Part shown: positions 8,602 through 16,530 of the stretch, in pieces
Layout of the letters: every line of letters begins with the position of its first letter
How positions within the stretch are numbered: the stretch's first letter is position 1
NCBI GenBank assembly: GCA_018262505.1
Contig: JAGSYV010000021.1
Span: 1 to 42,126 of the forward strand
Length of the DNA: 42,126 bases
Direction of reading: 5' to 3'
Source: Pseudomonadota bacterium
GTDB taxonomy: Bacteria > Pseudomonadota > Alphaproteobacteria > Rhizobiales > Pleomorphomonadaceae
The notes under the pieces: generated by a model
The model's input: the letters and a program-made list of their open reading frames with translations, nothing else
The model's database searches: none
What the model was told of the DNA's origin: nothing
Translations under genes and position numbers: made by a program

Positions 8602-9126
8602 TCAGGTGCCTGCCAGCGCATGATAACGGCGGGCAAAGTAGACGAGCCCGGAAAATTGCTCGGCCATGTGTACGGCAACGACCGAACAGAACAGGACGTG
8701 ATGAGAGCCTTGTTCGGCGTGCCCGGTAATGCGGCACTCGAAGGATGCGGACGCGTCGGGCAAGAGCGGCGCGGCAGTCTCTCCCTGCGTCCATGCCGCA
8801 GCGGCGAAGCGTTGGTCCATCGGCGTCTTGCCGCCAAACAGATCGGCAAGCGGCTGCTGCTCGGCGGTCAGCACATTGACGGCGAGAACGCCGTTGGTCG
8901 TCACGGCCCGAAAAGCGGAACTGCTCTGATTGATGCAGACGATGAGCGTCGGCGACTTGTCCGTGACGCTACAGACCGCCGTTGCAGTAAAGCCCACGCG
9001 TCCGGCAGGCCCGTCCGTAGTCACGATGGTCACGCCGCCGCCGAGGCGCGCCATGCCGTCGCGGTAAAGCGCCGAGGAGACGGCTGCTTCTTCCTCGATA
9101 GCCAGCGGAAAGACGTCATGCTTCAT
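8602..9126 (-). CDS. Flavin reductase domain protein (RutF/HpaC-like)
   Basis: A 174-residue NAD(P)H:flavin oxidoreductase of the split-barrel FMN-binding family. Typical features are MARLGGGVTIVTTDGPAG near residue 25, then GFTATAVCSVTDKSPTL and the central FAVNVL-like region (VLAVNVLTAEQQPLADLFGG). Such proteins supply reduced FMN to two-component monooxygenases. The LLM monooxygenase at 10662-12011 in the same operon is the obvious partner, an arrangement like RutA/RutF or NtaA/NtaB. The start at 9126 gives a 4-base ATGA overlap with the upstream gene. It is the last gene of the six-gene minus-strand operon. A specific rut assignment is not justified because no other rut genes are present. 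Confidence 0.88.
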   Translation of the reverse strand: MKHDVFPLAIEEEAAVSSALYRDGMARLGGGVTIVTTDGPAGRVGFTATAVCSVTDKSPTLIVCINQSSSAFRAVTTNGVLAVNVLTAEQQPLADLFGGKTPMDQRFAAAAWTQGETAAPLLPDASASFECRITGHAEQGSHHVLFCSVVAVHMAEQFSGLVYFARRYHALAGT

Positions 9127-9839
9127 TGGTTGGCTCCCTTGCCGCCAGCGTTCGCGATCAGGGCGAGGCTGTGTTCGAAGGCCACCACCACGGAATCGAG
9201 CACGGGAACGCCAAGCTCGGCCGAAAGGGGCGTGGCGATGCTGGCGCCTGCCAGATTGGTGCAGAGGATGAGGATCGCATCGACCGGCGTACGGGCCACC
9301 TCGCGCGCCATGTCGGCGATCGTCGCGGGCAATATGGCGGCGTAATCCGTATTCACAGTCAGATTGGCGCGAACGGCAGCGGCGACCTCGAAGCCAGCGG
9401 CCTCATAATTGTCGATGATCCTTCGCTCGAGCGCCTCGACATAGGGTGTCACCAGACCGATGCGGCGGGCGCCTATGTCCTTGAGCCTGTCGTTCAGCGC
9501 GACGATGGCGGTCGTCGCCCGGATGCCGGTTGCCTCCTCGATCGCCTTGATCATGACCGCGTCGCGCTCGAACCCGAGCCAGCTGGCCGCGGTGCCGTTC
9601 CACAGGATGAGGTCGACCTTGGCGTCGGCCAGCAGATCGGCGGCGGCCAGAATGCGGTCGAGCTCGAACTGCCGCAGCGATCCGTCGTCGGCGGTCAGTT
9701 GCACGACCTTCAGTCGCGATATGTGCACACTGACGGGCTCGCCAGGGGGTATGAGCCGGTTCGTTTCCGGCTCGACCACCGTGTTTGACGACGGGATCAG
9801 CATGCCGAGACGCTTCGTGCCAACCATGATCGGCCTCAC
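9123..9839 (-). CDS. Asp/Glu racemase superfamily protein (maleate isomerase/arylmalonate decarboxylase-like)
   Basis: A 238-residue protein with the pattern of maleate cis-trans isomerases and arylmalonate decarboxylases: GMLIPSSNTVVEPETNRL at the N terminus, LILWNGTAASWLGF in the middle, RRIGLVTPYVEALERRI, and ILILCTNLAGA near residue 190. Maleate isomerases and racemases of this superfamily use two cysteines, one in each half. Here the C-terminal Cys (LCTNL) is present, but the N-terminal position reads NGTAAS without Cys, which is the one-cysteine arrangement known from arylmalonate decarboxylase. Isomerase function is therefore uncertain, and decarboxylation or another enediolate-type reaction is possible. 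It overlaps the genes on both sides by 4 bases, so it belongs tightly to the operon. Confidence 0.8.
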   Translation of the reverse strand: MRPIMVGTKRLGMLIPSSNTVVEPETNRLIPPGEPVSVHISRLKVVQLTADDGSLRQFELDRILAAADLLADAKVDLILWNGTAASWLGFERDAVMIKAIEEATGIRATTAIVALNDRLKDIGARRIGLVTPYVEALERRIIDNYEAAGFEVAAAVRANLTVNTDYAAILPATIADMAREVARTPVDAILILCTNLAGASIATPLSAELGVPVLDSVVVAFEHSLALIANAGGKGANQ

Positions 9840-10621
9840 ACGATCGAGCGACGCGAGGCGATGCCGCCATCGACGGTGAAGACCGTGCCCGTGGTGTAGC
9901 CGGAGCGGAACGAGGCCAGGAACACGATGAGATCGGTGATCTCATGCACATGCGCGGCGCGACCGAGCGGATAGGTGGCGGCGAGTTCCATGAAGCGCCC
10001 CGGGTCTCCGTAGAGATCGCTCGCCCGCTTCTTCAGCATGTTGTAGATGCGGTCGGTATCGACCGGTCCCGGATTGACGCCGACGACGCGGATATTGTCG
10101 TCGAGGCTCGATCCGCCGAGCGCTCGCGTGAAGGCCATCAGGCTGGCGTTGCCGACCGCGCCGGCGATGTAGCGCGGGTCGGAGATTTCGCCGCCGTTGC
10201 CGATGTTGTTGATGATGACGCCGCCGCCCGCTGCCTTCATGCGTGGGTAATAGAGCCGGCAGAGATTGATATAGCCGAACACCTTCAGTTCCCAGCCGGC
10301 GCGCCATTTGGCTTCGTCGACGTCAAACAGCGATCCCGATGGAATGACGCCCGCATTGTTGACGAGAATGTCGACATCCCCGACGGCTGCCGCGAGCTTT
10401 TCGCAGGCGCCGGCTTCGGTCAGGTCAATCGGATGCAATGTGACCGTGACGGCGGGAAAGGCTTGGGTTATCTCGTCGCGCACTGCCGTGAGATTAGCCA
10501 CGTTGCGGGCCGTGAGATGCAGATGGCAACCCTCTTCGGCGAAGGCTTTGGCAAGGCCCGCCCCAATGCCTTGCGAGGCACCGGTGATAAGGACGGTCTT
10601 GCCGGTAAGACGAAGATCCAT
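9836..10621 (-). CDS. SDR-family protein with altered catalytic motif
   Basis: A 261-residue classical-length short-chain dehydrogenase/reductase. The Rossmann nucleotide site TGASQGIGAG is near residue 13, the structural NNAG near 90, and PGPVDTDR and the C-terminal TGTVFTVDGG fit the family. The expected YxxxK motif is not seen. The corresponding stretch reads RYIAGAVGNASLMAFTRALG, which places Gly and Asn where Tyr and Lys normally fall. NAD(P) binding should be intact, but ordinary SDR chemistry is doubtful, or Tyr of RYIAG substitutes. The start at 10621 is supported by AGGAAAA upstream, and the stop overlaps the next gene. Substrate is unknown; the operon suggests a ring or hydroxy-acid intermediate. 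Confidence 0.85.
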   Translation of the reverse strand: MDLRLTGKTVLITGASQGIGAGLAKAFAEEGCHLHLTARNVANLTAVRDEITQAFPAVTVTLHPIDLTEAGACEKLAAAVGDVDILVNNAGVIPSGSLFDVDEAKWRAGWELKVFGYINLCRLYYPRMKAAGGGVIINNIGNGGEISDPRYIAGAVGNASLMAFTRALGGSSLDDNIRVVGVNPGPVDTDRIYNMLKKRASDLYGDPGRFMELAATYPLGRAAHVHEITDLIVFLASFRSGYTTGTVFTVDGGIASRRSIV

Positions 10622-10661
10622 GACGCTTTTCCTGTCGAGTGGGGCCGATGAGGGCCCGGGA

Positions 10662-12011
10662 TCAGAAGGTAACGGCCGCATCGCCCCGTCTGGTGGCGGG
10701 ACGGGCAAGTCCGAGATGGTCGCGCAACGTGGTGCCGGTGTAGTCGGCGCGGAACAGGCCGCGCTCCTGCAGGATCGGCACGACCAGATCGACGAAGTCG
10801 TCGAAGCCATCCGGGAAATAGGGTGGCATGATGTTGAAGCCGTCGGCGGCATGGGACTCGAACCAGGCCTGCAGGGTATCGGCGACTTGTTCTGCCGATC
10901 CGCACAACACCCAGTGTCCACGCGCGGCGGCCATGAGATTGTAGACGTCGCGCAGGCTCATGTTTTCGCGCCGTGCCTTGGCCAGCATCACGCTCGAGAA
11001 GGAGTGATAGCTATCCGACGTGGCGATTTCCGGAACCGGTCCGTCGAGGTCGTAGGCGCTCATGTCGGTGCCGAAGCGATCCGACAGCAGCGCCAGCGCG
11101 TTGGTCTCGGAAATGAAGCCTTGCAGCGTCGCCAGCTTGTCGAAGGCTTCACGCGTGGTTCGACCGACGACCGGCATGACGCCCGGCAGCATGGTCACTT
11201 CATCCGGCCGGCGTCCGAACGACGGCAGCAACGCCTTGAGCGCGGCATATTGCTTTTGTGCTTCTCCCATGTCCTGCACCACGGAGAAGACGACATCGGC
11301 GGTGCGGGCGGCCAGCTTCTGGCCGGGCACCGAACCGCCCGCTTGCAGGACCACCGGCTGCCCCTGCGGCGAGCGCGAGATATTGAGTGGCCCCTTGACC
11401 TGGAAATAGGTGCCCTCGTGGTTGAGGGGATGCATCTTCGCCGGGTCGATGTAGACGCCTGAAGCCCTGTCGGCGACGATGGCATCGTCATCCCAGCAGT
11501 CCCAAAGCCCCTTGACGGTCGAGACGAATTCCTCGGCGATCTCGTAACGCAGGCTGTGATCGGGGTGGTCGCGACCGAAATTGGCGGCCGAGACGGGGTT
11601 GGCCGTGGTGACCGCGTTCCAGGCGGCGCGGCCGCCGCTTATGTGATCGAGCGAGGCAAACGCACGCGCCGTGGAGAAAGGATCGCCATAGGTCGTCGAC
11701 GCCGTCGCCCCGAGCCCGATCTTCGAAGTCGTCATGGCGATCGCCGACAGCATGGTGAGCGGTTCGAGCCGCGAGGTATAGGAGGGATGCGCGGCCGGGT
11801 CGGCATAGAGGTTGTCACCCATGAAGATCAGGTCGAACTTGCCGCGCTCCGCGATAGCGGCGATGCGGCGCACCTGATCGATGCTTTCGAAGCGATCGAA
11901 GGCGTTCGGGTAGCGCCAGCCGGCCACATGGCTGCCGGTACCGAGGATGAACAGGCCAAGGTGCATCTGGCGAGGGGCGGTGGTCTTCGTGGATGCGTTG
12001 TTGACTGTCAT
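10662..12011 (-). CDS. LLM-class FMN-dependent monooxygenase (NtaA/SnaA/DmoA type)
   Basis: A 449-residue bacterial-luciferase-like TIM-barrel monooxygenase of the NtaA/SnaA/DszA/DmoA group. It uses reduced FMN and O2 to oxidise or cleave C-N, C-S or ring bonds. Family features include MHLGLFILGTGSHVAGWRYP at the N terminus, DLIFMGDNLY, LGATASTTYGDPFSTARAFA, the conserved SGGRAAWNAVT, and VVLQAGGS after mid-protein. Length is typical of the group. It depends on a separate flavin reductase, present in the same operon. The start at 12011 overlaps the bicupin stop by 4 bases, and 40 bases separate it from the SDR gene. It is probably the key oxidative step of the locus. The substrate cannot be named. 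Confidence 0.9.
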   Translation of the reverse strand: MTVNNASTKTTAPRQMHLGLFILGTGSHVAGWRYPNAFDRFESIDQVRRIAAIAERGKFDLIFMGDNLYADPAAHPSYTSRLEPLTMLSAIAMTTSKIGLGATASTTYGDPFSTARAFASLDHISGGRAAWNAVTTANPVSAANFGRDHPDHSLRYEIAEEFVSTVKGLWDCWDDDAIVADRASGVYIDPAKMHPLNHEGTYFQVKGPLNISRSPQGQPVVLQAGGSVPGQKLAARTADVVFSVVQDMGEAQKQYAALKALLPSFGRRPDEVTMLPGVMPVVGRTTREAFDKLATLQGFISETNALALLSDRFGTDMSAYDLDGPVPEIATSDSYHSFSSVMLAKARRENMSLRDVYNLMAAARGHWVLCGSAEQVADTLQAWFESHAADGFNIMPPYFPDGFDDFVDLVVPILQERGLFRADYTGTTLRDHLGLARPATRRGDAAVTF

Positions 12012-12973
12012 GAGGTCGGTCCGGCAGGTTCGAGAAAACGGAAGCCCATGGTGCGGGCGCGGTAATGAAGGCCGCCGTCCTGCACGATCAGGAACATGGC
12101 CCGTTCGGCGCTCGGGTTGTGATGCGAATGGGGAAGTGTCGCGGGAGTGACGAGAGTCGCATGGTCGGACCAGTCGTAGCGCTCGTCGCCAACCATCGAA
12201 TAGGCACCGCTGCCCTTGAGGATCAGCGTGATCGCCGCCGAGTTGTGTTCGTGGCCACGCTGATGTTCGCCCGGAGGCACCGTGTTGAGCGACAGCGTCA
12301 GCGTCGGAAGGATGTTGCGCCCGGCTTCCAGCGTTTCGGAGGAAAAGATCAGCGCGATGCCAGAGGTCGTCGCATTCTGCGCCGCATCGACGACGCGTTG
12401 CAGCTGTCGGGAGATTTCATCGGCCGGGTAGTGAACGGGGACAACCTTGCTCGTCTGCCTGTCCGGGGTTGCTCCGGCGAACGCATAGAGCGGCTCATCG
12501 GTCACCAGCCAGAGGAGTGCGCCTTGAGGCCCACCGACCAGCGAGGTTTCACCTCCGCCCGGCGTCAGCATTACGTCGCCGGTGCCAAAGGCCAGATGTT
12601 CGCCGTCGACATCCATCTCGCCGGCGCCGTCGATCACATACCAGATCGCGCCCGATGCCCTGGGGCAGAGCGCCAACCGATCGGCCGCGGCCAGCGCGAC
12701 ATAACGGGCGACCATCAACGGCGTGGTCGCCGATGCCGTTCCGCCGATGATCGAAGATTGGTCGCAGTCGACGAAGCCTGAGGCATCTCCGGCGAGCATG
12801 GCTCGCGCGGTTCCAACCTCTTGCCTGAAGGCGGTAGCCGGAACCTGGGGGAGCTTGATGTTGAAGGCATTGCCGGAGTTGAAGAATCGCGCCCGCGCGG
12901 CGGCGGCGCTGGCGGGCGCTTCCGGTACTTGCACGGGCATGTCGGCCATGTCGACACTGCGGATGGCTGTCAT
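12008..12973 (-). CDS. Bicupin protein (gentisate 1,2-dioxygenase-like fold)
   Basis: A 321-residue protein with two cupin domains, roughly residues 70-150 and 225-300. In the first, the usual metal-binding HxH region reads RASGAIWYVIDGAG and the closing segment LTPGGGETSL has no histidine, so this half probably lost its metal. In the second, RGHEHNSAAITLIL and LPHSHHNPS keep the expected metal-ligand histidines. Gentisate-type dioxygenases normally hold iron in the N-terminal cupin, so the active half is reversed here. The start at 12973 is preceded by AAGGAGA. It lies 19 bases after the amidase and overlaps the monooxygenase start. It may be a ring-cleaving oxygenase or a cupin isomerase or hydrolase. 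I cannot choose between these. Confidence 0.82.
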   Translation of the reverse strand: MTAIRSVDMADMPVQVPEAPASAAAARARFFNSGNAFNIKLPQVPATAFRQEVGTARAMLAGDASGFVDCDQSSIIGGTASATTPLMVARYVALAAADRLALCPRASGAIWYVIDGAGEMDVDGEHLAFGTGDVMLTPGGGETSLVGGPQGALLWLVTDEPLYAFAGATPDRQTSKVVPVHYPADEISRQLQRVVDAAQNATTSGIALIFSSETLEAGRNILPTLTLSLNTVPPGEHQRGHEHNSAAITLILKGSGAYSMVGDERYDWSDHATLVTPATLPHSHHNPSAERAMFLIVQDGGLHYRARTMGFRFLEPAGPTS

Positions 12974-12992
12974 TGCGGTCTCCTTGCGAGGA

Positions 12993-14420
12993 TCATGTGA
13001 AATCCATGAGGTCTGGCCGCCGTCGATGCCAATCGGTGACAGCCTGATAGGCATGTCCGGCCCGGCACAGCAGATCTTCCGCGAAGGGGCGGGCAACGAA
13101 CTGGAAGCCGATCGGGATGCCCTGCGTGCTTTTTTCGCAAGGCAGGATGATCGTCGGATAGCCGCAGACATCGAACGGGGCGGTGAAGGGACCGATGGCC
13201 AGGATCGCGGCCGGGTCCTCGCCGAGCGAGCCCATGAATTCGAGCGTCGGCCCGCCGACCGGCAGGCCGGGAACGACAAGAAGGTCGATCTTTTCGAACA
13301 GATGCGCCATCTCGCCGGTGAAACGGCGGCGCGAGGTGAGCGCCTCGGCCAAGTCGAGTCCTGAATAATCACGGCCACGATCGAGCAGCGCCGATAGCCG
13401 GGGGCCGTAGCCGCTATTCATTGCCGGATAGGTGTCGCGATGGGCCAGAGCCGCTTCGACTGCGCATTGCACGGCCCAGCCGCGCAGGATCGCATCGGTT
13501 TCGGGGAAAACCACATCGATGATCTCCGCGCCGAGCGAGGCGACGACGGCCATGACTGCTTCGATGGAGGCAACCACCTCGGTCGTCGCTTTCGCCCTGA
13601 TCAAACGGAGGTCGACGCCAACCCTGAGACCGGCGATGCCGGCGTCGATCTGCGCGAGATAGTCTGGCACGGCGACGGCGGCGGTCGTGGGGTCGGCGGC
13701 GTCGGGACCGGCGATCACGCCGAGCAGCAGCGCCGCATCCGCAGCGGTGCGCGCCATGGGGCCGACATGATCGAGCGATTCGGCCAGCGGGAAGACGCCG
13801 TGCCGGCTGACGCGTCCCCAGGTCGGCTTGATTCCGACGATGCCGCAGCATGACGACGGTAGACGGATCGAGCCGCCGGTGTCGGTGCCGAGCGAGGCAT
13901 AGGCGAGGCCCGCCGTCAGCGCCACGCCGGAACCGCTTGAGGAATTGCCAGTCCAGTGGGCGGCGCCGAACGGATTGAGCGGCTCCGTGATCGTCGGGTG
14001 ATGCTCGGCATAGACGCCTTCGGTGCAGGTCAACTTGCCGAGCATGATGGCCCCGGCGTCGGCGAGCCGAGCGGTTGCCGTCGATTCATAGGGCGGCGTC
14101 CAGTCGGAATAGATGGAGCTTCCAAGGCCGGTGCGGATCGCCTCTGTATAGAAGACATCCTTGGCGGCGATCGGCACGCCATGCAGCGGGCCGCGCCACT
14201 TGCCATTGGCGATGTCCTTCTCCGCTTGGCTCGCTTCGGCGAGGGCGGTCTCGCGCGATACGGTGATGTAGGCATGCAGGCGGTCGTCGTAGGCGGCAAT
14301 ACGGTCGAGCATCAGTTGGGTGAGCGTCACCGGCGAGAGCTCGCCGGCGCGAAGGCGCGGGGCGAGGGAGAGAATGCTGTCGGCCCAGAGAGCGTCGGAC
14401 GTGGAGTGCGATGCGGACAT
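12993..14420 (-). CDS. Amidase signature-family hydrolase
   Basis: A 475-residue amidase of the GatA/AtzF family with the Ser-cisSer-Lys triad. The Lys is in PIAAKDVF near residue 80, the cis-Ser in WTGNSSSGSGVALTAG, and the nucleophile in GTDTGGSIRLPSS near residue 180. Full length for the family. Such enzymes hydrolyse carboxamides or ureido compounds to acid plus ammonia. GatA is an alternative family member, but gatB and gatC are absent and the catabolic neighbours argue for a degradative amidase. It is the first gene of the minus-strand operon, facing the divergent NMT1-type transporter across a 242-base control region, so import and hydrolysis are probably co-regulated. Confidence 0.9.
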   Translation of the reverse strand: MSASHSTSDALWADSILSLAPRLRAGELSPVTLTQLMLDRIAAYDDRLHAYITVSRETALAEASQAEKDIANGKWRGPLHGVPIAAKDVFYTEAIRTGLGSSIYSDWTPPYESTATARLADAGAIMLGKLTCTEGVYAEHHPTITEPLNPFGAAHWTGNSSSGSGVALTAGLAYASLGTDTGGSIRLPSSCCGIVGIKPTWGRVSRHGVFPLAESLDHVGPMARTAADAALLLGVIAGPDAADPTTAAVAVPDYLAQIDAGIAGLRVGVDLRLIRAKATTEVVASIEAVMAVVASLGAEIIDVVFPETDAILRGWAVQCAVEAALAHRDTYPAMNSGYGPRLSALLDRGRDYSGLDLAEALTSRRRFTGEMAHLFEKIDLLVVPGLPVGGPTLEFMGSLGEDPAAILAIGPFTAPFDVCGYPTIILPCEKSTQGIPIGFQFVARPFAEDLLCRAGHAYQAVTDWHRRRPDLMDFT

Positions 14421-14453
14421 GAGGATCTCGAAGCGGCAGTTTCGACTGCGGTA

Positions 14454-14482
14454 ATTATACGGTACAATGTTTTTTGTATAAT
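14454..14482. promoter_or_regulatory. Palindromic divergent promoter/operator candidate
   Basis: The 242-base gap 14421-14662 separates the two divergent operons. Within an AT-rich patch lie two 7-base arms in inverted orientation, ATTATAC (14454-14460) and GTATAAT (14476-14482), 15 bases apart. Each arm contains a perfect TATAAT -10 hexamer, one per strand, so it may hold overlapping divergent promoters. A GntR/FCD regulator encoded at 18849-19574 is a candidate binder. The rest of the gap shows only a strong ribosome-binding site (TTGGAGG, 14651-14657) for the plus-strand gene. Promoter function is inference. Confidence 0.4.
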
Positions 14483-14662
14483 CAATGCCCGTATTTTCAT
14501 CTTACGCTGCCGCTATCGCAATCAATTTGCGACGAAAGTCGAGGCGCACCTATTCAATTGCCATGGGAATTACACGTAAACAGCCAATCGTGGATGCGAA
14601 GAGTGGTTGGTACGCATATTGCTATAAGGGGTTTCGCATACACAGAACCTTTGGAGGTTTGC

Positions 14663-15673
14663 ATGGCCCTAGCATTCGTTCGTACGCTTACAGGCGCTGC
14701 CGTCGCATTGGCCTTTGGCCTTGCCGCCTCATCGGCTGCCTCCGCCGCCGAAAAGGTATCCATTCGGTTGAAGTGGGTCGCTCAGGCACAGTTCGCCGGC
14801 ATCTATGTCGCCAAGGCCAAGGGCTTCTATGCCGATGCCGGTCTCGATGCGACGATCAACCCCGGCGGTCCCAACATCAACGTGGAGACATTGGTCGCCT
14901 CGGGTGCCGACACCTTCGGCATCGCCAGCGGCACCGAGGGCATGCTTTATTCCCGCGAGAAGGGGTTGCCGCTCGTCTGCGTCGGCATGTCGCAGCAGAT
15001 GACACCCTTCGCCTTCGTCACCTATGACTCCTCCGGCATCAAGTCGGTCAAGGATTTCAAGGGCAAGAAGGTCGCCGTCTGGTTCACCGGCGTGCAATAC
15101 ACGCTCTATTCGGTTATGGCCCACGAAGGCCTGAGCCAAAAGGATGCGCAGATCATCGCCCAACCCTTCTCGATGCAGCCCTTCATCGACAAGCAATATG
15201 ACGTGGCGACCGTGACGCTCTACAACGAGCTGAACACGCTGAAGGAACAGGGCATCAACAACATCAGGCTGTTCATGCCCGACGATTCCGGCGTGACCAC
15301 CCAGCAGGACGCGCTCGTCACCTCCGAGAAGATGATCAAGGAGAAGCCGGAACAGGTTCAGGCCTTCGTGACGGCGACGTTGAAAGGCTGGAAATATGCC
15401 TTCGAGCACAAGTCGGAAGCCGTCGACATCGTCATGGCGGCGGGAGCCGGCCTCGAGCGCAAGCATCAGGAACTCATGCTCGACGAGATCCAGCGCGTGA
15501 TGACCGCCAAGCTCGGTGGCTCGGAAGGGCTGGGCGCCATCGACATGAAGGCCGTGTCCGATGTTCAGGACAGCCTGGTCAAGTTCGAGGCACTGAAGAA
15601 GCCGGTCGACCTCAAGGCTGCCTTCGATTCGTCCTTCTGGGCGAAGGTGCCGGCTGCGGACAAGAAGCTCTGA
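14663..15673 (+). CDS. NMT1/THI5-type ABC transporter substrate-binding protein
   Basis: A 336-residue periplasmic binding protein. Residues 1-29 are a signal peptide with a hydrophobic core (AAVALAFGLAASS) and likely Ala-x-Ala cleavage. The mature start, KVSIRLKWVAQAQFAGIYVA, is the classic NMT1/THI5-like (ThiY, RibY, SsuA relatives) signature, followed by AKGFYADAGLD. Members of this family bring in thiamin pyrimidines, riboflavin, sulfonates, nitriles and other small organic compounds. The ATG at 14663 has TTGGAGG 6 bases upstream; longer upstream frames lack such a site. It heads a four-gene transporter set (ATPase 14 bases downstream, then two permeases). Ligand identity is open, though a planar heterocycle would suit the family and the neighbouring ring-modifying enzymes. 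Confidence 0.9.
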   Translation: MALAFVRTLTGAAVALAFGLAASSAASAAEKVSIRLKWVAQAQFAGIYVAKAKGFYADAGLDATINPGGPNINVETLVASGADTFGIASGTEGMLYSREKGLPLVCVGMSQQMTPFAFVTYDSSGIKSVKDFKGKKVAVWFTGVQYTLYSVMAHEGLSQKDAQIIAQPFSMQPFIDKQYDVATVTLYNELNTLKEQGINNIRLFMPDDSGVTTQQDALVTSEKMIKEKPEQVQAFVTATLKGWKYAFEHKSEAVDIVMAAGAGLERKHQELMLDEIQRVMTAKLGGSEGLGAIDMKAVSDVQDSLVKFEALKKPVDLKAAFDSSFWAKVPAADKKL

Positions 15674-15687
15674 TCGGAGGGCGGGAG

Positions 15688-16530
15688 ATGGACTCCTCCA
15701 TGGCAACACCATCGATCGCGGCCGACCATCGGCCCGCCCACCTGCAGCTCATCAATGTCTGGAAGCGCTTCGGTCCGCCGGAGCGCCAGACGGTCGCGGT
15801 GCGCAACGTCGATCTCGCCATCCAGCCGGGCGAGTTCGTCACCCTCATCGGCCCGTCCGGATGCGGAAAATCGACCCTGTTTAACATGATCGCCGGGCTC
15901 ATCGCGCCCGACGACGACGGCTCGATCCTGCTCTCCAACAAGGTGCAGCAGGATTATGGCCTGCTCGGCAAGGTCGCCTTCATGCCGCAGCGCGACCTCC
16001 TGTTTCCCTGGCGCACGGTCATCGACAACGCGACGCTGCCGCTCGAAATCGAGGGTGTCTCGCGCAAGGCGGCCCGTGCCCGCGCCGAGGCGCTTTTCCC
16101 CGAATTCGGACTGGAAGGCTTCGAAACGCATTATCCGCACCAATTATCGGGCGGCATGCGTCAGCGCGTCGCCTTGATGCGCACCTTCCTGTTCGAGCGG
16201 GACCTCGTGCTGCTCGATGAGCCCTTCGGGGCCCTCGACGCTCTGACGCGATCAATGATGCAGCGCTGGCTGCTGGACGTCTGGGCCAAACACCGGCGCA
16301 CTGTCCTTTTCATCACCCATGACATCGACGAGGCGATCTTCCTCGGGGACAAGGTCGTTGTCATGACGGCGCGTCCGGGCACGATCAAATGCGCGGAACG
16401 GATCAACCTGCCGCGTCCGCGCGCCGCTTCGGTCACGACAACGGGCGAATTCATCGATATCAAGCGTCGGCTTCTGGCCGTCGTCGAAGAGGAAAGCCTC
16501 AAGACCTTCGGTGGGGCCACCCTGGCATGA
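15688..16530 (+). CDS. NitT/TauT-family ABC transporter ATPase
   Basis: A 280-residue cytoplasmic ATPase of the nitrate/sulfonate/taurine/thiamin-precursor class (SsuB/TauB/ThiZ-like). Walker A is GPSGCGKS near residue 55, the Q-loop is MPQRDLLFPW (the LLPW-type motif typical of this class), the signature is LSGGMRQR, Walker B is LVLLDEPFGALD and the switch His is ITHDIDEA. All catalytic residues are present. GGAGGGCGGGAG precedes the ATG at 15688, 14 bases after the binding-protein stop, and the stop overlaps the first permease start (ATGA). Confidence 0.93.
   Translation: MDSSMATPSIAADHRPAHLQLINVWKRFGPPERQTVAVRNVDLAIQPGEFVTLIGPSGCGKSTLFNMIAGLIAPDDDGSILLSNKVQQDYGLLGKVAFMPQRDLLFPWRTVIDNATLPLEIEGVSRKAARARAEALFPEFGLEGFETHYPHQLSGGMRQRVALMRTFLFERDLVLLDEPFGALDALTRSMMQRWLLDVWAKHRRTVLFITHDIDEAIFLGDKVVVMTARPGTIKCAERINLPRPRAASVTTTGEFIDIKRRLLAVVEEESLKTFGGATLA

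Noticed and set aside
8602-9839. rut (uracil) operon
   Set aside because: Only a RutF-like reductase and a racemase-superfamily protein are present; RutA-E homologues in the right form and order are missing.
9944-12150. Plus-strand frames of up to 384 codons opposite the SDR and LLM genes
   Set aside because: Composition-driven shadows; the minus-strand products are full-length recognised proteins.
13000-14420. gatA of the tRNA amidotransferase
   Set aside because: No gatB or gatC nearby and the gene sits in a catabolic operon.
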